From Limnobaculum xujianqingii (lineage in GTDB: Bacteria; Pseudomonadota; Gammaproteobacteria; Enterobacterales; Enterobacteriaceae), in the NCBI RefSeq assembly GCF_013394855.1, contig NZ_JABMLK010000001.1:2251501-2315500 (forward strand): a DNA stretch of 64,000 nucleotides, given 5' to 3'. The translations under genes and the position numbers were made by a program. Positions 58,793 to 64,000 of the stretch are shown here, piece by piece; the stretch's first letter is position 1; every line of letters starts with the position of its first letter. The notes beneath the pieces are model-generated. The model worked only from the letters and a program-made list of their open reading frames with translations, was not told the DNA's origin and made no database searches.

Positions 58793-59194
58793 TTAAGCCT
58801 GTGCAATAGCCTCTATTTCAAGGGCAGAACCAAAATGCAGACAAGAGACACCAGCAACAATTCTGGCGGGACGATGGTCACCAATCCATTCAGCATACAG
58901 GCGGTTAAATTCCGGCCACATATCCATATCCACAATAAAAATACGTACCTGAACCAGCTTGCTTTTACTACTGCCGGAAGCTTTCAGACTGACTTCAATA
59001 TTAAAAAGTACCTGCTTTGCCTGCTGTTCAAATGGCTTGTCTGCCAATGCCTGGCCCTGAGCATTCACCGGCAGTTGTCCTGAAAGATAGACCATACCAT
59101 TGCAAATACAGGCGTGAGAGTAATGCCCACCGGGTTTTGATAATTCAGGGCTGTTAACATGCACAATACTGTTTTCTGTATCAGAAACGCTCAT
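58793..59194 (-). CDS. RidA-family enamine/imine deaminase
   Basis: 133 residues from ATG 59194 (GGGGA at nine bases upstream; an ATG two codons earlier is too close). RidA fold: HYSHACICNGMVYLSGQLPV, KQVLFNIEVSLKASG, VRIFIVDMDMWPEFNRLYAE, and the catalytic Arg region HRPARIVAGVSCLHFGSALE. RidA proteins hydrolyse reactive 2-aminoacrylate-type intermediates made by PLP lyases. The gene follows the PLP-enzyme gene on the same strand within 13 bp, so it probably detoxifies that enzyme's intermediates. Confidence 0.88.
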   Translation of the reverse strand: MSVSDTENSIVHVNSPELSKPGGHYSHACICNGMVYLSGQLPVNAQGQALADKPFEQQAKQVLFNIEVSLKASGSSKSKLVQVRIFIVDMDMWPEFNRLYAEWIGDHRPARIVAGVSCLHFGSALEIEAIAQA

Positions 59195-59206
59195 ATCCAT
59201 TTCCCC

Positions 59207-60342
59207 TTATCCGGCAAAAATATCGCTCATCCCACCGGAAGCCTTCAGGCCAGAACCGGTCAGAATCACCACTGTCGTTTCCCCTGGTTTTATCACCCCA
59301 CGACGCATAAATTCATCAATGGCTGCGGCAGCCGTTGCGCTGGTTGGCTCGGCATAAAGCCCCATCGACGTTAGCTTAATCACTGCCTGAGTGATTTGCT
59401 CTTCCGTTATGGCTACCGTATTGCCGCCAGAACGACGGATAGCGTCTAACAGCTCTTTCAGACGCACCGGGCTTCGAATGGCGGTACCTTCCGCAATAGT
59501 TGCGGCATATTTTGTTGGTACCAACTCTGTCGCACCAGCCTGAAAGGTCGCATCTATTGGCGCACAATTTGCCGGTTGCGCAATCAGCAATTTAGGCAGT
59601 TTTTTAATTTGACCGGCGGCTAACAGTTCGCTGAAACCAATATCACAGCCCAACACATTACTACCGGCACCGGTAGGAATAATAATGTTATCCGGGGCTT
59701 TAAAACCTAAATCTTCCCATAGCTCATAGGCTAATGATTTAGTTCCCTGCAGAAAGAAGGGGTGCAGTTATGGCTGGCGTAAAACGTAGATTCTGACTGT
59801 CGCAGTGCTTCATTTTCTGTATCCTGACGGGAACCGGGTACTAACTGAACTTCTGCACCAAAGGCCCGACTTTGTAATAGCTTAGCCGGTGAGGTTGATT
59901 CGGGAGCCAGTATTCGCGCTTTGATCCCCGCAGCGGCACAAGAGGCAGCAATTGCCGCACCGCCATTACCGGAACTATCTTCAATCAACTCCTTCACACC
60001 TAACTGAGCCAGAAAAGAGACCATCACCGCTGCGCCACGATCTTTAAAACTGCTGGTTGGATTAAACCATTCCAATTTGAACAGTACATCGGTGTTGTTC
60101 CAGCGCTTACCAACCAGTGGCGTGCAGCCTTCCCCCAGAGAAACCGGATGTTTAATAGCGACGGGTAAAGCTGCCTGATAACGCCAGAGTGAGCGATAAC
60201 GACTATCAATTTCATCACGGGTAATTCCGGGTAAGGGTGTAATCATCAATGGCGCTTTCTTTTCGGAACACCAACGTAACTCATCTATTTGATAATTCAG
60301 TCCATTACGTTGATCAATATATTCGGGTATAACTTTTTTCAT
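59207..60342 (-). pseudogene. threonine-synthase-like PLP-dependent enzyme, frameshifted
   Basis: ATG 60342 (MKKVIPEYIDQRNGLNYQID) has GGAG at nine bases. The first 203 codons (to a TAG at 59731) include LGEGCTPLVGKRW, the PLP lysine in NPTSSFKDRGAAVMVSFLAQ and SSGNGGAAIAASCAAAGI. The rest is in another frame from about 59770 to a TAA at 59207 and includes PTGAGSNVLGCDIGFSELLA and VVILTGSGLKASGGM. Adding one base near 59767 (AACTGCACC to AACTGGCACC) joins the parts as HNWHPFFLQGTKSLAYELW. The fold is type II PLP, threonine-synthase/diaminopropionate-lyase-like. Linkage to RidA suggests a dehydratase or lyase. It is frameshifted, or there is a sequencing error. Confidence 0.8.
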
Positions 60343-60595
60343 CGTCACTCTCCGGAGATCTGTCAATTTGGCCTAGAACAGACTCTTTTATACCTCTGCT
60401 TTCATATACAAACAATAAAATATTATACAAAGTGTTAATTCGATCCTATCAAAAAACTATCCGTAACTATTCCATAAAAAATAATTTCGTTATAAAGTTT
60501 TTTTTAATCTTTAAAATTTTTTCATGTTTGTCACACATAAATAGTTTTAAAGGTAGTTATTCACAATTTTTATTAAGTAATACAAAGGAATGTAG

Positions 60596-63500
60596 ATGAA
60601 AAAGCTGATAATTCCCTTATCTCTGCCCGTATTATTGTTTGGCCCCTCAACTCAAGCTACTGATAGCTACCAAATTACTAACCCACAAGGTGCTTCCGTA
60701 TTTCAGGCTACATTCTTTAATCAGGGTGAAGCACCAGAAGTACATCCGGATGCTGAACCTGTTAAGCCTTCGACCTGGACTCTGGATAATCTGCAAAAAA
60801 CAAAAGTTCTTAACAGCATCGACTACTGGGCTGAAGTGATTAATCCTCGACCCGGACAACTACCTGCTCAGATTCACATCACTACATTTGATGAGGAAAA
60901 TGCTACTGGTAGTAGCGGATTTGTACATCAGGGCCAATTGAGCGTTACTGAATTACAGGCTGCATTACTTGGCCAGGATCCCGGATTGTTACCGTTTGGT
61001 TCCCATGCTCAGCTTTCTTTGGGAAAGATGGATTACGATACCCTTGCTTACGTCCCTTCATTACTACCTCGTTCTACCACTCAGGCTGATACTTTCGGTA
61101 TTGCACTTCATGAACTGGCACATGGTTTAGGCATCAATAGCAACATTGCAGGACTAAACAAGCCGGTTGATGAAGATGAAGACTCGACCAGTACCTCCTC
61201 GGATTCCGACAACCAGGACGATAGTTCAACTCAGGACAACAAACCCTACGCATCAACTACTTATGGAAATTGGACCGAACACCTGCGCGATGATAATGGT
61301 CGTTCAATGCAGCCTGGTCAGGCTGTTTTATGTTCAGACTGTGAAAATCCTTACTCAGATAACGCTTTCGATGTACGCAAGGATAAAGGTTATTTCGCAG
61401 GGCAATATGTTAGTGAAGTTCTGGCTGGTTCAATGCCGGGCGTTCCGGTAAAGATTATGGGAGAAGATGGCAAACTTGATACCGATTACATGAGTCATAT
61501 TGAATTAAAAAATAGTCTGATGAGCCATCAAAACTATCGAAACTATACCACCTTTATGGAAGCTGAACTGGCGATATTGCAGGATATGGGATACCAGATT
61601 GAACGCCGCAATATGTATGGATTTTCTGTTTACGGCGATAATCAGACAATCATTAGCCAGCATAGTTACTCATTATGGGATGCAACTGCTCAGGCTTATG
61701 TTTCTGACCAGTACAATACTTCCACTCTGGGGCTGGGCTTACATATCTATGGCAGTAATAACCAACTGCATCAGGCGGCTGATATTCTTACTGCCGGTGC
61801 TGGTGCAGCCGGTATCCGAGTCGATGGTGAAAACAATACCCTGATAATCGAACCTGATACGCGTGTTTACGCTGATGGAGTCAATGGTCGTGGCGTAATG
61901 TTCACCTACGGTAAAGATCATAACTTTATTCATCGGGGAGATATTCAGGCGAATGGTGAAATGGGGATTGCCGCTATCTTTGATTTTGGTAATAACCTGC
62001 TGGGTAATACCAGCGAATATCGTGGTTCCTTTATCCGCTTCGTCAATTCCGAAGAAGCTGAGTTACTGCCAGAATTAAATGGAGCACTGGTCAATAATGC
62101 TGATATCAGCGGCCGTCTGGCAGGAACAGATGCTGCTATTTATATTGCACCCAATGCGCTGGTTAACAATATAAATATAATGAATGGTGCCCGTCTGGAA
62201 GGCGCTATCTATTCTGACTATAACCAAAAAGATGACAGTGAACAGCAACGCCTGACCCACCTCACTTTTGGTAAATTAGCCGATGACAGTGGCCGGGCAA
62301 CCGATGAAGCTGATGCCAGTTTCAATTTGCGTTACGACAATAATATTCAAGGCATCAACAACCTGGCATTGGAGCTATCAGGAGGGCAAACCTCCCTCAA
62401 TGGGATTCATCAACTCTATAGCGTTAATGTCGCTTCAGATGCCAGGCTGGCAGGTAACAGCCAATATACGCTAAACAGTAACGGATTATTCACTAACCAC
62501 GGAGTTATTGCTCCGGGTAACTCTATGGGTAAAATCGATATACTGGGCAACTACCAACAGGGTGAGGATGGACAACTACTGCTTGAAATTGCCAACGATG
62601 GTTCCAGCGATATATTTACCGTTAGTGGTACTGCGGATTTAAATGGTCAGTTAACCTTTGTACCTCAGGCCGGCTGGTATCCGGGTGGCTGGACACAAGA
62701 TACTCGTAGCATGTTGAGCTTCGGTTCAACAACTGGAGAATTTAGCGAAATCAACAGCCAATTTGAATCATTAACCCTGAAATTACAGATTACTCCTCAA
62801 GGTAATGGCCTGTATCAATTATCCATGCTGCGGGATAATAATGCTTATAGCCAATATGCTTTAGATGACAACGCCCGGCGAGTTGGTCGCGCATTAGACC
62901 AGATCGTCATGAATGCCCAGTCCGATTTGCAGCCACTGTTTAGCACGCTGGACTTTATCGATAGCACCACTATTGCCAATGCGCTAAACCAGCTTTCTCC
63001 GGCCAATTATAGCGCCATGTTTGCCAGCGCACTAAACCGTGAACAGCAAATTACAGACATTATCAGCATTCAAAGGGCATCTGCCTCTGACCGTTCTGAA
63101 ACCGGATCTCGAGCTTTTGCCATTCCGTTTGGCGGTGGTTTCTGGCAAGACCGGCAAGATAACAGCGTGGGATATAACGCTTCCAGCTATGGCGTTATCT
63201 TTGGTGCCGAGAAACCTTATGAAGCAGCCCCTGACTGGACATTAGGATTCCACGGTGCGGTTAGCGGTCAAACGGTAAAAGTTAAATCACCGGAGAACGG
63301 TACCGGAAAAACGACTGCATTTAATTTAGGTCTGCATACTCGCTATACACAAGACCCAATGGCAGGTTTGTATCTGTTTGGTAACGGACGTATTGGTATT
63401 GAAGATGGTTCAATGGATCACAGCGTCAGAGTGGGTAATTACCGTACTAATAATCAGTCCGACTGGACTGGTCTGAGCGGTTCGTTGATGGCTGGTGGTG

Positions 63501-63961
63501 GTTATAACTGGAAACTAACACCTGAATTCAGCGCCGGACCTGTTGCCGCACTGAACTATACGGTGTTATCTCATCCGGACATTAATGAGAACGGCTGTGA
63601 CAGCGCCTGTCTGGAACTGGATGCTAAAAATTTTAACTCACTGCGTTCCAGTATCGGTATTGGCAGTTCACTGGATCTGTCGCGAACAACAGGTCAGGGA
63701 TTTAAAGCCAGCCTGCAACTTACCTGGAACCATGAATATCTGGATACTGATTTGGTGCAAAATACCAATTTCAGTGGATATGATAATGTTTCATTTAGCA
63801 GTAAGAATCGGATCACCAGTCGTGACTCCGCAGGCGTTCAGGCAAATCTGAGCTATCAGATTAATAAAGACGTGACGGCGAATGTTGGTGTATCCAGCGA
63901 TCTGTTCCGTTCTGGCTATAACAATGTATCGGGGAATGCTTCGGTGAACTGGCGTTTTTAA
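60596..63961 (+). CDS. autotransporter with zinc-metalloprotease-like passenger
   Basis: 1121 residues. Signal peptide MKKLIIPLSLPVLLFGPSTQ, cleavage after TQA. Residues ~60-345 resemble a zincin: zinc motif HELAHGLGIN near residue 173, an acidic Asp/Ser-rich insert (200-218), two pairs of Cys (CSDC), and a Met-turn-like SLMSHQNYR before FMEAELAILQDMGY. A passenger region ~345-760 has short beta-helix-type repeats (GAAGIRVDGENN, NNADISGRLAG) and ends in an autotransporter linker (GVIAPGNSMGKIDILGNYQQ). The last ~270 residues form the type Va barrel, ending SGNASVNWRF. Strong GGAATG site upstream. Expected at the cell surface; substrate unknown. Confidence 0.88.
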   Translation: MKKLIIPLSLPVLLFGPSTQATDSYQITNPQGASVFQATFFNQGEAPEVHPDAEPVKPSTWTLDNLQKTKVLNSIDYWAEVINPRPGQLPAQIHITTFDEENATGSSGFVHQGQLSVTELQAALLGQDPGLLPFGSHAQLSLGKMDYDTLAYVPSLLPRSTTQADTFGIALHELAHGLGINSNIAGLNKPVDEDEDSTSTSSDSDNQDDSSTQDNKPYASTTYGNWTEHLRDDNGRSMQPGQAVLCSDCENPYSDNAFDVRKDKGYFAGQYVSEVLAGSMPGVPVKIMGEDGKLDTDYMSHIELKNSLMSHQNYRNYTTFMEAELAILQDMGYQIERRNMYGFSVYGDNQTIISQHSYSLWDATAQAYVSDQYNTSTLGLGLHIYGSNNQLHQAADILTAGAGAAGIRVDGENNTLIIEPDTRVYADGVNGRGVMFTYGKDHNFIHRGDIQANGEMGIAAIFDFGNNLLGNTSEYRGSFIRFVNSEEAELLPELNGALVNNADISGRLAGTDAAIYIAPNALVNNINIMNGARLEGAIYSDYNQKDDSEQQRLTHLTFGKLADDSGRATDEADASFNLRYDNNIQGINNLALELSGGQTSLNGIHQLYSVNVASDARLAGNSQYTLNSNGLFTNHGVIAPGNSMGKIDILGNYQQGEDGQLLLEIANDGSSDIFTVSGTADLNGQLTFVPQAGWYPGGWTQDTRSMLSFGSTTGEFSEINSQFESLTLKLQITPQGNGLYQLSMLRDNNAYSQYALDDNARRVGRALDQIVMNAQSDLQPLFSTLDFIDSTTIANALNQLSPANYSAMFASALNREQQITDIISIQRASASDRSETGSRAFAIPFGGGFWQDRQDNSVGYNASSYGVIFGAEKPYEAAPDWTLGFHGAVSGQTVKVKSPENGTGKTTAFNLGLHTRYTQDPMAGLYLFGNGRIGIEDGSMDHSVRVGNYRTNNQSDWTGLSGSLMAGGGYNWKLTPEFSAGPVAALNYTVLSHPDINENGCDSACLELDAKNFNSLRSSIGIGSSLDLSRTTGQGFKASLQLTWNHEYLDTDLVQNTNFSGYDNVSFSSKNRITSRDSAGVQANLSYQINKDVTANVGVSSDLFRSGYNNVSGNASVNWRF

Positions 63962-64000
63962 ACTATTCCAGCATCTTCGTTAAAAGTATGCCCTGCCTAA

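Overview
The window is a 64 kb piece of an enterobacterial (Enterobacterales) chromosome. Nearly every core gene has an unmistakable E. coli counterpart at the expected length (secG, leuU tRNA, glmM, folP, ftsH, rlmE, greA, dacB, obgE, rplU-rpmA, ispB, mdh, argR, mpl, fbp, ppa, tamAB, msrA, cysQ, ytfE, rpsF-priB-rpsR-rplI). The gene order and several extra genes differ from E. coli. A lineage such as Budviciaceae (Limnobaculum/Pragia/Budvicia) would fit, but this is inferred from gene content, not measured.

Layout. (1) 1-2425: 5' part of a giant Ig-repeat surface adhesin (BapA type), minus strand, interrupted by a one-base shift in a G7 run. (2) 2426-4299: AT-rich spacer and a secreted MORN/YwqK-like protein. 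(3) about 4334-17837: a 13.5 kb P4-like satellite or integrative element inserted at the 3' end of tRNA-Leu(GAG). It carries an integrase gene with an in-frame TGA, AlpA, a DUF6387-like gene, an AntA/AntB antirepressor, a translationally coupled Ash-like/small ORF/small ORF/P4-type primase-helicase operon, KilA-N and P63C proteins, an excisionase-like protein and several decayed genes. No capsid-size, psu or other structural helper-exploitation gene is visible. (4) 17838-38734: leuU, secG, glmM, folP, ftsH, rlmE, yhbY, greA, dacB, amyA, obgE, yhbE, rpmA, rplU, ispB, sfsB, mdh, argR. This matches the E. coli 71-73 min block, with lineage-specific insertions (GH25 lysozyme, secreted proteins, two Mu-type HTH paralogues). 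(5) 38792-58613: mpl, fbp, ppa, ytfP, tamB, tamA, msrA, ytfL, ytfK, cysQ, ytfE, fklB, ytfB and the rpsF operon, equivalent to the E. coli 95-96 min block. The junction between argR and mpl is a synteny break relative to E. coli. (6) 58793-63961: RidA-family deaminase beside a frameshifted threonine-synthase-like PLP enzyme, then an autotransporter whose passenger carries a zinc-protease motif.

Most notable: the P4-like element contains two clusters of GGTCGGTT iterons in mirror-image orientation about 3.4 kb apart. They share a perfect 23-bp inverted repeat, and each has a CRP-like TGTGA-N6-TCACA palindrome exactly 32 bp outside it. This looks like a paired origin (ori/crr) for the element's primase-helicase. 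The same element has a candidate RNA-immunity region with CGTAGTGA repeats, three imperfect ~100-120-bp repeats near the left end, and candidate integrase arm sites at both ends. The dead integrase and degenerate left attachment site suggest the element is now trapped in the chromosome.
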